From assembly GCF_001544755.2 (NCBI RefSeq), contig NZ_FCOF02000004.1:124001-188000 (forward strand): a DNA stretch of 64,000 nt, in the 5' to 3' direction. The position numbers and the translations under genes were made by a program. This document shows positions 54,530 to 63,131 of this stretch, piece by piece. The notes beneath the pieces were generated by a model. It did not search any database, was not told where the DNA came from, and saw nothing but the letters and a program-made list of their open reading frames with translations. Numbering within the stretch: the first letter of the stretch is position 1; each line of letters begins with the position of its first letter. Source of the DNA: Caballeronia catudaia. Lineage in GTDB: Bacteria; Pseudomonadota; Gammaproteobacteria; Burkholderiales; Burkholderiaceae.

Positions 54530-55327
54530 TCACTGGATCGAGATATCGGTCTCGAAGTATTTCGCCATGATGCGCTTGAACGTGCCGTTCTTCCTGATCT
54601 CGGCGAACGCGTTGTTCAGGCCGTTCTTCAGATCGGCATCGCCCTTGCGCAGGCCGATGGCCGTGCCCGGACCGATGATCGCCTTGTCTTCGACGATCGT
54701 CCCGACGAGCGCGAACGGCTTGCCCTGCGGCTTCTTCAGAAAGCCGATGGCGGCTTGCGCGGCGTCGGTGAACATCGCGTCGATGCGGCCCGCGACGAGA
54801 TCGGCCTCGACCTGCTCCTGATCGCCGTAAGCCACGACCGTCACGCCCTGCGGCTCCCACTTCACCTTCGCGTAACGTTCCTGCACCGTGCCCTGCTCCA
54901 CGCCGACGCGCTTGCCCTTGAGCGCCTGCGGCGTCGGCAGGATGCCGGAGCCCGCGCGCGCGACGAGCTGCGCATGCGTGTCGTAGAGCGGATCGGTGAA
55001 ATCGATCTGCTTGAGGCGCTCTTCGGTGATGCCCATGTCGGACAGCACGGCGTCGAACTTGCGCGCCTTCAGGCCGGGAATCATGCCGTCGAAATTGTTC
55101 TCGACCCACACGCACTTGACCTTCATCTGCGCGCAGAGCGCATTGCCGAGGTCGATGTCGAATCCGGCGAGCTTGCCATCGGCCTGCTTGGATTCGAACG
55201 GAGGATAGGACGGATCGACGGCGAAACGGATTTGCGTGATCTCTCTGGCTTGCGCGGAAATGGAAACGGCGGCGAGTGCGGCAATGACAGAACACGCAGC
55301 GAGCGATGCGGACTTCTTGAATGACAT
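54530..55327 (-). CDS. Amino-acid ABC transporter substrate-binding protein (family 3)
   Basis: This 265-residue protein has a signal peptide (SLAACSVIAALAAVSISAQA) and the HisJ/ArtJ-type fold: IRFAVDPSYPPFESKQADGK, GFDIDLGNALC and FDAVLSDMGITEERLKQIDF. Such proteins bind basic or polar amino acids. No permease or ATPase genes follow, because a terminator lies immediately downstream. It is therefore an orphan binding protein that must use a transporter elsewhere. The ATG at 55327 begins MSFKK. Confidence 0.9.
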   Translation of the reverse strand: MSFKKSASLAACSVIAALAAVSISAQAREITQIRFAVDPSYPPFESKQADGKLAGFDIDLGNALCAQMKVKCVWVENNFDGMIPGLKARKFDAVLSDMGITEERLKQIDFTDPLYDTHAQLVARAGSGILPTPQALKGKRVGVEQGTVQERYAKVKWEPQGVTVVAYGDQEQVEADLVAGRIDAMFTDAAQAAIGFLKKPQGKPFALVGTIVEDKAIIGPGTAIGLRKGDADLKNGLNNAFAEIRKNGTFKRIMAKYFETDISIQ

Positions 55328-55433
55328 GCTTTTCCTTCGGGACTTTCGATGAGACGGCGAGACAAAGCGCGAGCGAAACGCGCGCAAAACCGCGAATGGT
55401 AACAAAAACCCACGATTCAGCGCACGACGTCCA

Positions 55434-56528
55434 TCAAGGCACGACCGAAAGAAACAGGAAAGCCGCGAAGATCACGAGATGCACGACGCCCTGCAGCACC
55501 GTCGAGCGGCCCGTGCCGAGCGTGATGACGGACACGAGCAGCGTGAGCGCCAGCATGACGATTTCTTTGTTCGCAAGCCCGAGCGCAATCGGCTGGTCCA
55601 TGACGATCGACACGACCGCCACCGCCGGAATCGTCAGGCCGATGCTCGCGAGCGCGGAGCCAAGCGCGAGATTCAGGCTCGTTTGCAGACGGTTCAGGCG
55701 AGCCGCGCGCAATGCGGCGAGGGCTTCGGGCAATAGCACGAGCGCAGCGATCACGACGCCGACCAGGGCTTCGGGCGCACCCGCCGCCGCGATGCCCGCC
55801 TCGACCGCCGGCGACAGCAGCTTCGCGAGCCCGACCACCGACACGAGCGACAGCATCAGAAACACGAGCGCGATCCACGCCTCGCGGCTCGTCGGCGGCG
55901 GCGCGTGGAACGCGTCGTCTTCCGCGCGCGCATCGGCGGCGACGGGCGGCGTGAACGGCAGAAAATAATCGCGATGACGGATCGTCTGCACGAACACGAA
56001 CGTCACGTACAGCACGAGCGAAATCACGCCGACGAAAATCAGTTGCGACGTGGACAGCGCCGGCCCCACGACCGTGCTCGTGAAGTTCGGCAGCACGAGC
56101 GTGAGCACGGACAACGCGCAGAGAATCGCGAGCGCCGCGCTCGCGCCTTGCAACTGAAAGTCCTGCACGTGATGCCGCAAGCCGCCGACGAGCAAACTCA
56201 GCCCGACGATGCCGCAACCGCAGATCATGATCGCGGCGAACACGGTATCGCGGGGAAGGCCGGCTTTTTCCGGGCCGCCGGAGAGCATCACGGAGACGAT
56301 CAGCGCGACCTCGATCACGGTGACGGCGACCGCGAGCACCAGCGTGCCGAACGGCTCGCCGACGCGATGCGCGACCACTTCCGCGTGATGCACGGCCGCG
56401 AACACCGCGAGCGCGAGCGCGATGGCCGCGAGCGCGATCAGCACGCTGCCGTGAATGACGGAGGCCGCGCCGAGCACGACGAGCGCGAGTATGGGGGTAA
56501 CGAGGGTCCAGTCCAGCTTGAATTTCAT
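55434..56528 (-). CDS. chaA: Ca2+/H+ (or Na+/H+) antiporter, ChaA-type
   Basis: This 364-residue protein has about 11 helices in two inverted halves. Each half carries the CaCA acidic motif: GEPFGTLVLAVAVTVIEVAL and GAPEALVGVVIAALVLLPEA. The spacing fits the ChaA/CAX group. The ATG at 56528 has GGAG eight bases upstream; the longer frame is low-complexity. It exports calcium, sodium or potassium in exchange for protons and would help alkaline or salt tolerance. Confidence 0.9.
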   Translation of the reverse strand: MKFKLDWTLVTPILALVVLGAASVIHGSVLIALAAIALALAVFAAVHHAEVVAHRVGEPFGTLVLAVAVTVIEVALIVSVMLSGGPEKAGLPRDTVFAAIMICGCGIVGLSLLVGGLRHHVQDFQLQGASAALAILCALSVLTLVLPNFTSTVVGPALSTSQLIFVGVISLVLYVTFVFVQTIRHRDYFLPFTPPVAADARAEDDAFHAPPPTSREAWIALVFLMLSLVSVVGLAKLLSPAVEAGIAAAGAPEALVGVVIAALVLLPEALAALRAARLNRLQTSLNLALGSALASIGLTIPAVAVVSIVMDQPIALGLANKEIVMLALTLLVSVITLGTGRSTVLQGVVHLVIFAAFLFLSVVP

Positions 56529-56754
56529 CGGCGCTCCGGGCGGATCGGGTGAATGGGATCGTCGGCTCATGCGATGTGGCCGCAAGATCGCAGCAAAAAC
56601 GCGCCGAATGCGTCGGACCTGCTCGGGCGGCGCGCGTGCAAGGAAGTTGCCGTGACAAAGGGCCGCAGACCATCGGCATGATAGCGAAAACTCGGCGCGG
56701 GGCGCGTTCTCGCGCACGGTTTGCCATCGGGTGAATTATTTAGGCAATTGTCAG

Positions 56755-57078
56755 GGAATAGGGCTTTAGCGGTCACGAAGGCCGCGTTGCGCGGGTCGTT
56801 GAGGGAAAGCGATGTGATCGGGCGGCTTGGCGGGCGACGAGTTCGTCGCGCTGTTGACCGACGCCGGCGGCGACGAAACGCAAGGCGCGCTCGACCGTTT
56901 GCGCCATGCGCTGACGGCGAGCGACGCGGTATCGTCGCGCGGCTATCAGATTCGCTTCAGCGTCGGACAGACGCAGTTCGACGCACAGCGGCACGCGTCG
57001 ATCATCGACCTGCTCGCGTCGAGCGATAGCAAGATGCACGCGCACAAGGCCGCCCGAAAGCACGGCCAAGCGCGCTAG
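56755..57078 (+). pseudogene. Diguanylate cyclase (GGDEF) remnant, frameshifted in its signature
   Basis: One frame reads VTKAALRGSLRESDVIGRLGG, the region just before a GGDEF site. It then passes into another frame that reads GDEFVALLTDAGGDE and continues to FSVGQTQFDAQ and a stop at 57078. One extra G in the run at 56832-56834 separates the two. The beginning of the domain and any sensor part are also missing. It cannot make an active cyclase unless the extra G is a sequence error. Confidence 0.8.
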
Positions 57079-57084
57079 CGCACG

Positions 57085-58401
57085 TCATGCGCTGCCGCTT
57101 TCCCTGAAGTAGAGACGTCGCGGCAAGCCCCATACGATCAGCACCGCCCCGAGCAGGCATGCGAACGCGATCGCATAGAGACCAGGCGTCGCGCTGCCGG
57201 TCATCGTCTTCACCTTGCCGACCATGTACGGGCTGATGATGCCGCCGAACTGCCCCACCGAATTAATGAGCGCGATGCCGCTCGCCGCCGCGATGCCGGA
57301 GAGAAAGCGCGTCGGCAAAATCCAGAAGAGGCCGAGCGACGTGATGATGCCGGTCGCCGCGATCGTCAGCCCGATCACGAGCATCACCGTGTTGCCCGGA
57401 AAGAAGCCGCACAGCACGTAACCGATCGTGCCCGCGAGCGCGCACGCGCCGAGATGCCAGCGGCGTTCGCCGGTTCGGTCGGAATGCCTGCCGATCAGAA
57501 TCATGCCGATGCCCGCGACCGCGTAGGGCAGCATCGAGATCAGGCCGATCATGAACGGATCGCTCGTGCCCGCAGTCTTCACGAGCTGCGGCATCCAGAA
57601 GACGAGGCCGTAGATGCCCATCGCGAGAAAGAGATAGATGAGCGCCATCACGAGCGTGACGGGCTCGCTGAGCGCGGCTTTCAGCGAATGCACTTCGCCG
57701 ACTTTCGGATCGCTCGCGAGTTGTGCTTTGAGCGCGCGTTTCTCGTCGGCGTCGAGCCATTTCGCGTGATCGACGTCGTCATCGACGAAAGCGAGCACGA
57801 CGAAGCCCAGCAGCACCGATGGAATGCCTTCGAGCAGAAAGAGCCATTGCCAGCCGGGCATGCCGTTCATGCCATCGCAGAACTTCATGATCGCGCCCGA
57901 GAGCGGACTGCCGATGATCCCGCACAGCGCGATCGACGCCATGAAAAACGAATTGATGCGCCCGCGGCGTGAAGACGGAAACCACTTCGTGAAGAAGTAC
58001 AGCGCGCCCGGCACGAAGCCCGCTTCGAGCGCGCCGATCAGAAAGCGCAGCGCGTAGAACCACGTGTCGGTGCGCACGAACATCATGCACGCCGACGCGA
58101 TGCCCCACGTGATCATGATGCGCGCAATCCAGCGCTTCGCCCCGACGCGATGCAGAACGATATTGCTTGGTACTTCGAATAAAAAGTATCCGACGAAGAA
58201 CACGCTTGCGCCGAAGCCGTACATCGCATCGGAGAAGCCAAGCTCGCTTTGCATCTGCAGCTTCGCGAAGCTGATATTGATGCGGTCGAGATACGAAAAC
58301 ACGAAGCATGCGACGAACAGCGGCACGAAGCGCCAGAACACGTTGCGGTAGATCTGGGCGTCGTCGTGCGCGAGTGCGCGCGGGGCGGCGATGGAATCCA
58401 C
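57085..58401 (-). CDS. MFS transporter, anion:cation symporter (ACS) family
   Basis: This 438-residue carrier has 12 helices. RFVPLFVACFVFSYLDRINI opens helix 1, and the family motifs SYLDRINISFAKLQM and FFVGYFLFEVPSNIVLHRVG follow. ACS members carry sugar acids such as galactonate, glucarate or tartrate. It is the last gene of the FAH-SDR-MFS operon (33 bases after the SDR), so it should import the acid that those enzymes degrade. Confidence 0.9.
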   Translation of the reverse strand: MDSIAAPRALAHDDAQIYRNVFWRFVPLFVACFVFSYLDRINISFAKLQMQSELGFSDAMYGFGASVFFVGYFLFEVPSNIVLHRVGAKRWIARIMITWGIASACMMFVRTDTWFYALRFLIGALEAGFVPGALYFFTKWFPSSRRGRINSFFMASIALCGIIGSPLSGAIMKFCDGMNGMPGWQWLFLLEGIPSVLLGFVVLAFVDDDVDHAKWLDADEKRALKAQLASDPKVGEVHSLKAALSEPVTLVMALIYLFLAMGIYGLVFWMPQLVKTAGTSDPFMIGLISMLPYAVAGIGMILIGRHSDRTGERRWHLGACALAGTIGYVLCGFFPGNTVMLVIGLTIAATGIITSLGLFWILPTRFLSGIAAASGIALINSVGQFGGIISPYMVGKVKTMTGSATPGLYAIAFACLLGAVLIVWGLPRRLYFRESGSA

Positions 58402-58434
58402 GTTTGTCTCCTTTGGTTTTTATTGACCGCGGTA

Positions 58435-59187
58435 TCAGTAAGTCGCGCGCCCTCCCGACAGATCGAATACCGCGCCCGTCGTGAACGAGTTCTCCGACGA
58501 CACGAGCCACGCGACCATCGACGCGATCTCCTTCACCTCGACGAAGCGCCCGCGCGGAATCTTCGACAGCATGTAGTCGATATGCTCCTGCTTCATCTGC
58601 TCGAAGATTTTCGTGCGCGCGGCGGCGGGCGTGACGGCGTTCACCGCGATATCCAGCCCGGCCGTTTCCTTGCCGAGGCTCTTGGTCAGCGCGATCACGC
58701 CGGCCTTTGCCGCGCTGTACGCCGACGCGTTCGGGTTGCCTTCCTTGCCCGCGATCGACGCGATATTCACGATGCGTCCATAACCGCGCGCGATCATCGT
58801 TTTGACGACCGACTGGTTCACGTGAAAGGCCGCATTCAGATCGACGTCGATCACGCGCGCCCATTCTTCGGGCGCGTAATCGGCAACCGGCGCATTCGCG
58901 CCCGCGATGCCCGCGCTGTGCACGAGCACGTCGATCTTGTCGAAGCGCGCGAGCGTGGCCGATGTGGCGCGTGCGACCGCATCGCGATCGGTCAGATCGA
59001 CGAGCACGGTTTCCACATCGCCGGTCTTCGCCAGTGAAGCGCGCGCTTCGGCCAGCGCGCCTTCATCGCGATCCCACAACGCGACGCGCGCCCCGCCTTC
59101 GAGCAGACGCTCCGCCACCGCATAACCGATGCCCTGCGCGCCGCCCGTCACCACGGCCGCGCGATTCGTGAAGTCGTACTGGTTCAT
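58435..59187 (-). CDS. SDR, 2-keto-3-deoxy-sugar-acid dehydrogenase-like
   Basis: This 250-residue SDR has TGGAQGIGYAVAERL (cofactor), HSAGIAGANAP, a serine in NIASIAGKEGN and YSAAK (Tyr/Lys). ALWDRDEG after the second strand favours NAD. It overlaps the FAH gene by 4 bases and is followed by an ACS carrier. SDR/FAH pairs of this kind act in non-phosphorylative L-fucose and L-rhamnose catabolism: the SDR makes the 2,4-diketo acid and the hydrolase cleaves it. The assignment to that pathway is by analogy. Confidence 0.85.
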   Translation of the reverse strand: MNQYDFTNRAAVVTGGAQGIGYAVAERLLEGGARVALWDRDEGALAEARASLAKTGDVETVLVDLTDRDAVARATSATLARFDKIDVLVHSAGIAGANAPVADYAPEEWARVIDVDLNAAFHVNQSVVKTMIARGYGRIVNIASIAGKEGNPNASAYSAAKAGVIALTKSLGKETAGLDIAVNAVTPAAARTKIFEQMKQEHIDYMLSKIPRGRFVEVKEIASMVAWLVSSENSFTTGAVFDLSGGRATY

Positions 59188-60029
59188 GCGTCCACCGTGC
59201 GTTGTTCTTGTTCGCCCAGCCCTTCGATGCCGACGCGCATCGTCTGCCCCGCGCGCAGATAGACGGGCTCGGGTTTCTGGCCCATGCCGACGCCCGGCGG
59301 CGTGCCCGTCGAGATGACATCGCCCGGTTGCAGGCTCATGAAACGCGATAGATACGAGACGATCTCGCCGACCTTGAAGATCATCGTGCCGGTGTTGCCG
59401 TTCTGATAGCGCTTGCCGTCGACTTCGAGCCAGAGCGGCAGCTTGTGCGGATCGGGCACTTCGTCCGTGGTGACGAGCCACGGGCCGATCGGACCGAACG
59501 TGTCGCAGCCCTTGCCCTTGTCCCAGGTGCCGCCGCGCTCGATCTGATACTCGCGCTCGGACACGTCGTTGATCACGCAATAACCGGCGACGTGGCTCAT
59601 CGCGTCGGCTTCGTCGATATACGCGCCGCCCTTGCCGATCACGACGCCCAACTCCACTTCCCAATCGGTCTTTTTCGAGCCACGTGGAATGCGCACGTCG
59701 TCGTGCGGGCCGACGACCGCCGACAGCCACTTGTTGAACACGACCGGCTCGGCCGGCACCGGCAGATTCGATTCCGCCGCGTGATCGGCATAGTTCAGCC
59801 CGATGCAGATGAACTTGCCGATGCGTCCCACGCACGGCCCGATGCGTTCGCCCGCAGGCACGCTCGGCAACGTCGACGGATCGAGCTTCGAAAGACGCGC
59901 GAGCGATTCGGGCAGCAGCGCGTCGCCCGCAATATCGCCGATGACGCCCGACAGGTCGCGGATCGTGCCGCTGGAATCGAGAAGGCCGGGTTTTTCGCGG
60001 CCGGGCGCGCCGTATCGCAAGAGCTTCAT
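59184..60029 (-). CDS. Fumarylacetoacetate-hydrolase family enzyme (diketo-acid hydrolase type)
   Basis: This 281-residue protein has an N-terminal domain and a FAH fold with CIGLNYADHAAESN (catalytic His), the metal ligands in DWEVELGVVIGKGG and in NDVSEREYQ, and STGTPPGVGMG. Such enzymes hydrolyse 2,4-diketo-3-deoxy acids or related compounds with Mg. It is the first gene of a three-gene leftward operon facing a LysR gene, and its ATG is preceded by GGAAG. Confidence 0.9.
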   Translation of the reverse strand: MKLLRYGAPGREKPGLLDSSGTIRDLSGVIGDIAGDALLPESLARLSKLDPSTLPSVPAGERIGPCVGRIGKFICIGLNYADHAAESNLPVPAEPVVFNKWLSAVVGPHDDVRIPRGSKKTDWEVELGVVIGKGGAYIDEADAMSHVAGYCVINDVSEREYQIERGGTWDKGKGCDTFGPIGPWLVTTDEVPDPHKLPLWLEVDGKRYQNGNTGTMIFKVGEIVSYLSRFMSLQPGDVISTGTPPGVGMGQKPEPVYLRAGQTMRVGIEGLGEQEQRTVDA

Positions 60030-60115
60030 GAGTCGGGGCTTCCTTGAACAGTTGAACGGAAGCCCACAATGTAGAGAACCACGGCGCGCTTGAATAATGA
60101 AAGCTGCGGCACGGG

Positions 60116-60134
60116 AGATAACTTTGCGTTATCT
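60116..60134. promoter_or_regulatory. LysR box between FAH operon and LysR gene
   Basis: AGATAAC-TTTGC-GTTATCT is a perfect 7-base dyad with the T-N11-A core of LysR sites. It lies 31 bases before the LysR start and 87 bases before the FAH gene. Confidence 0.7.
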
Positions 60135-60164
60135 TCGTGTTCTCCCTGATCAACCGTCGCGCGC

Positions 60165-61103
60165 ATGCTGCCGAACGTCGATTCCATTGCCGCGCGTCTG
60201 CGGCTCAAGCAACTGCGTCTCTTGATCGCGCTCGACGATCACGGCTCGCTGCATCGCGCCGCCGATGAAATGGCGCTCACGCAACCCGGCGCGACCAAGG
60301 CGCTGCGCGAGATCGAAGCGACGCTCGGCGCGACGCTCTTCACGCGTTCCGCGCAAGGCATCCAGCCCAACGAGCTCGGCCGCTGCGTGATCCGCTATGC
60401 GCGGCTGATTCACATGGACGTCGCGCACTTGCGTGAGGAGATGGCGGGCATTCTGCAAGGCACGGGCGGGCGGCTCGCGATCGGCTCGATCACGGGCGCC
60501 GTATCGGGCGTGCTCGTCGATGCGCTCGCGCGCCTGCGGGAGCGACAGCCGGCGCTGACCGTCGAAGTGGTCGAGGACACGAGCGCGCGGCTGCTTTCGC
60601 TGCTCGATCAGGGACGGCTCGATGTCGCGATCTGCCGCGCCAGCGTCGCGCGGCAGCCCGATCATTACCACTACGTCGAGTTGCGCGACGAACCGCTCGC
60701 GATCGTCGCGGGCGTCGCGCATGCACTCGTCGATGCGCCGCGCGTCGATCTCGCCGACCTCGCGTCGAGCCGATGGATCGTCTATCCGGCCATCATGCCG
60801 ATTCGCAGCCTTTACGAGCGCGAGTTCAAGGAAGCGGGCTTGCCGCTGCCCTTGCATCCGGTCGAAACGGCTTCGACCATCACGACCGTGCTGCTGCTGC
60901 AACGCGACCCGACGCTCGTCGCGATGATGCCGCTCGACATGGCGACCTTCCTCGCGGAGCACGGACTCGCGAAGCGGCTCGCCATTGCCGTGCGTTCGCG
61001 CACGGAGCCGTACGGCGTCGTGACGCGCAAAGGCGCGGCGCTGCCGGCGCCGGCGCGGCTCGTCATCGAGGAACTGACGCGCGAAAAAAACGCGGACGGG
61101 TAA
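60165..61103 (+). CDS. LysR-family regulator of the FAH-SDR-MFS operon
   Basis: This 312-residue protein has a helix-turn-helix in LRLLIALDDHGSLHRAADEM and ALTQPGATKALREIE. The effector domain begins near IGSITGAVSGVLVDALARL. The variant with GATKALREIE is typical of the GbpR/galactose-regulator branch, which senses sugars. The stop codon lies in the loop of the terminator of the convergent OsmC gene. It should act at the palindrome at 60116-60134. Confidence 0.88.
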   Translation: MLPNVDSIAARLRLKQLRLLIALDDHGSLHRAADEMALTQPGATKALREIEATLGATLFTRSAQGIQPNELGRCVIRYARLIHMDVAHLREEMAGILQGTGGRLAIGSITGAVSGVLVDALARLRERQPALTVEVVEDTSARLLSLLDQGRLDVAICRASVARQPDHYHYVELRDEPLAIVAGVAHALVDAPRVDLADLASSRWIVYPAIMPIRSLYEREFKEAGLPLPLHPVETASTITTVLLLQRDPTLVAMMPLDMATFLAEHGLAKRLAIAVRSRTEPYGVVTRKGAALPAPARLVIEELTREKNADG

Positions 61104-61117
61104 CGTGCCCGTCCGCG
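61084..61117 (-). terminator. Terminator of the OsmC gene inside the LysR 3' end
   Basis: Leftward, a perfect 10-base stem (CGCGGACGGG/CCCGTCCGCG, 61117-61091) is followed by seven T (61090-61084). The loop holds the LysR stop codon (61101-61103). Confidence 0.85.
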
Positions 61118-61142
61118 TCGATACACTGCGCGTGATGTCTGC

Positions 61143-61574
61143 TTACGACACCAGTTCGGCGTTCAGCGTGATCTTCGTGTTGCCCGCGAAGAGCTTCGAA
61201 ACCGGGCAGCCTTCCTTCGCGGCCTGCGCGGCTTTGTCGAACGCGGCTTTGTCCGCACCGGGAATCTTCGCCTTGAGGTCGAGCTGGCAAGCGGTGATCG
61301 TGAAGCCGTCGCCGTCCTTGTCGAGCGTGACCGTCGATTTCGTTTCGAGGCTCTCGGCCTTCATGCCGGCCTGCTCGAGTTGCAGCGAGAGCGCCATCGT
61401 GAAGCAGCCCGCGTGTGCCGCCCCGATCAATTCTTCGGGATTCGTGCCCGGACCTTCCTCGAAACGCGACTTGAAGCCATAGGGCGCCTCGTTGAGCACG
61501 CCGGTTTGCGTCGTGATGAAACCCTTGCCGTCCTTGATCCCGCCGCTCCATTTTGCCGATGCTGTCTTTTGCAC
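61143..61574 (-). CDS. OsmC/Ohr-family peroxide-detoxifying protein
   Basis: This 143-residue protein has the two family cysteines in AHAGCFTMAL and EGCPVSKLF, and EEGPGTNPEELIGAAH. It reduces organic or lipid hydroperoxides. The start is GTG at 61574 with GGGAGA upstream; the usual beginning QKTASAKWSGGIKDGKG follows directly. The longer frame above it is artefactual. It is a single gene with its own terminator. Confidence 0.9.
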   Translation of the reverse strand: MQKTASAKWSGGIKDGKGFITTQTGVLNEAPYGFKSRFEEGPGTNPEELIGAAHAGCFTMALSLQLEQAGMKAESLETKSTVTLDKDGDGFTITACQLDLKAKIPGADKAAFDKAAQAAKEGCPVSKLFAGNTKITLNAELVS

Positions 61575-61982
61575 GAGAGTTCTCCCGAAGATGAAGTGGA
61601 ATTGCGATGACTGTCGCCCGCGTGAAGCTGTTTGCGAGGCGTGCGCGTCATGACCTGCCGCACGTGCCGTGCCCGCTTCGATAGCCTGAATGGTTTCAGA
61701 CAAGTGCGCCGTCGAGCATCGTAGCGGAACGCGCGAGCGGACGCAGGGAGTCGGCGAATCGGCCTATGACGTTTGGATGATGACGAGCCGAAAGCCTTGT
61801 TCCACGGGGCTTTGCGGCAAGTCATCGCGGTTTTGCTGTTTTCGGGCAACTTCATTCGTATGGTCAAAGACGAACGATTCACTTAGCATCCTTTCACCCG
61901 CCGTTTTGACCGATGCGCGATAAGGCGCGGTTCGGTCGTTCGTCAAATGCGGCATCGTCTTTCGCATCTCCTGGCAACCAGC
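61575..61982. other. Intergenic region, OsmC and TPR/HEPN units
   Basis: These 408 bases contain the divergent promoters of the OsmC gene and of the two-gene TPR-like/HEPN unit. The right half is noticeably less GC-rich than the surroundings. I see no supportable gene, and no clear att site or repeat. Confidence 0.4.
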
Positions 61983-62750
61983 ATGAACGCACTACCTCAA
62001 CCGAAAACGCATCAGATCGTGGATCGCATCAACGCGCTGCAGGCTGCATCGCCGCGCTTCATCGACACGTCGGAAATAACGCCGCTCTCACGCGAATGGA
62101 GCGCGATAAGACATGACATCGATCAGCTCATGCGCGTGGACGCATGCGCCGCGTGGGAATTGACGGGATCATGGCGCGCGCTCACCGGCGACGTCGAAGG
62201 CGCTGAGGCGGCGTTCACAAATAGCGTGGCGCTCGGGCACACGGGCGTGAATCGAGAGAACTGGATGATCACGCGGCTGAATCTGGGATTGTTCTCCGGC
62301 GCGCAGGGTCTGTTTCGCGAGCTGTGCGTGGCGCGGAACCGGAATCTCGCTGAGATCGCACGGTGTGGGTTTCTTGCGGGGGCGATCGGCCGCACGGCCG
62401 AATTGATCGAAGGAGCGCGCAACACGGGCGTCGAGCTGGACGATGCGTGGTCCGAGCAAGTAATGGAAGCGCGTTCGATCATGACGGATGCGAACGTCAC
62501 CGACGAAGACATCGGGAATCGGCTCGATTGCGGAGGCGTCGTGTTGCGGCGGCATGGATATCAGGCTGTCATCGTGCCGCACGTCCTGTCGGTGGAGGGC
62601 GTCTGCCGCACCGTGAGTTACAGGCTGCTCGTGCCGCTCCCGTTCGAGCCGGCACACAACATGACTTACGAGATGATTCCCGAGGAAGAGAAGCTGGAGC
62701 GTTTCGACCTAAACGCACTTGCTGTCTGGATCGAAGGCGGGCGTCTATGA
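61983..62750 (+). CDS. TPR-like hypothetical protein, partner of the HEPN protein
   Basis: This 255-residue protein starts at the ATG at 61983. Its first half is helical with a TPR-like pair (AWELTGSWRALTGDVEGAEAAF, shown only in part here; NWMITRLNLGLFSGAQGLF). Its last 80 residues look alpha/beta (GGVVLRRHGYQAVIVPHVLS, YRLLVPLPFEP). I do not recognise a named family. Its stop overlaps the start of the HEPN gene by 4 bases, so the two proteins are made together and probably act as partners. Confidence 0.7.
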   Translation: MNALPQPKTHQIVDRINALQAASPRFIDTSEITPLSREWSAIRHDIDQLMRVDACAAWELTGSWRALTGDVEGAEAAFTNSVALGHTGVNRENWMITRLNLGLFSGAQGLFRELCVARNRNLAEIARCGFLAGAIGRTAELIEGARNTGVELDDAWSEQVMEARSIMTDANVTDEDIGNRLDCGGVVLRRHGYQAVIVPHVLSVEGVCRTVSYRLLVPLPFEPAHNMTYEMIPEEEKLERFDLNALAVWIEGGRL

Positions 62751-63130
62751 GCAGCACGGCGGAGGAACTTATCGAATGCGCAACCGCGTTGCTGAGCGAT
62801 GCGGCAGATGAACCACGGTTTCGGGCCGTCTGCAGCCGGGCGTACTACGGCGCATTCCACGCGGCGCATGCGTTCCACCGGCAACTGCCTGTGCCCGGTA
62901 CCGTCGGACACGCGCGTGGCAGTCGTGAACAGCTGATCGCGCAACTGGGTAGTCCCATGATCAAACCAGGCGATGAAAAGTACCGGATATCGAAAGCGAT
63001 CGCCAGCGACTTGGCGCAGTTACGCAATGCACGCGTCATGGCGGACTACCACCTCGACGAGCACGTCGATCACAAACTGGCATCGAAGTCCGCTGAGCTC
63101 GCCCTGAACGTTTTAAAGAGCACCACATAA
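62747..63130 (+). CDS. HEPN-domain protein with RxxxxxH motif
   Basis: This 127-residue all-helical protein has the HEPN signature: CSRAYYGAFHAAHAF in the first helix pair and, near the end, LRNARVMADYHLD. This contains R96-x5-H102, inside the R-x4-6-H range of HEPN ribonucleases, within an R-x-x-ADY context of the UPF0332-like group. HEPN proteins with this motif often act as RNase toxins or in phage defence. It is coupled by ATGA to the preceding TPR-like gene. An FAD-dependent oxidoreductase starts one base after its stop. Confidence 0.75.
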   Translation: MSSTAEELIECATALLSDAADEPRFRAVCSRAYYGAFHAAHAFHRQLPVPGTVGHARGSREQLIAQLGSPMIKPGDEKYRISKAIASDLAQLRNARVMADYHLDEHVDHKLASKSAELALNVLKSTT

Positions 63131-63131
63131 C

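Noticed and set aside
61764..61967. 67-codon minus-strand frame in the OsmC/TPR gap
   Set aside because: A stretch faintly recalls SnoaL-like proteins (SFVFDHTNEV), but the similarity is too short, and no start site or neighbouring remnant supports it.
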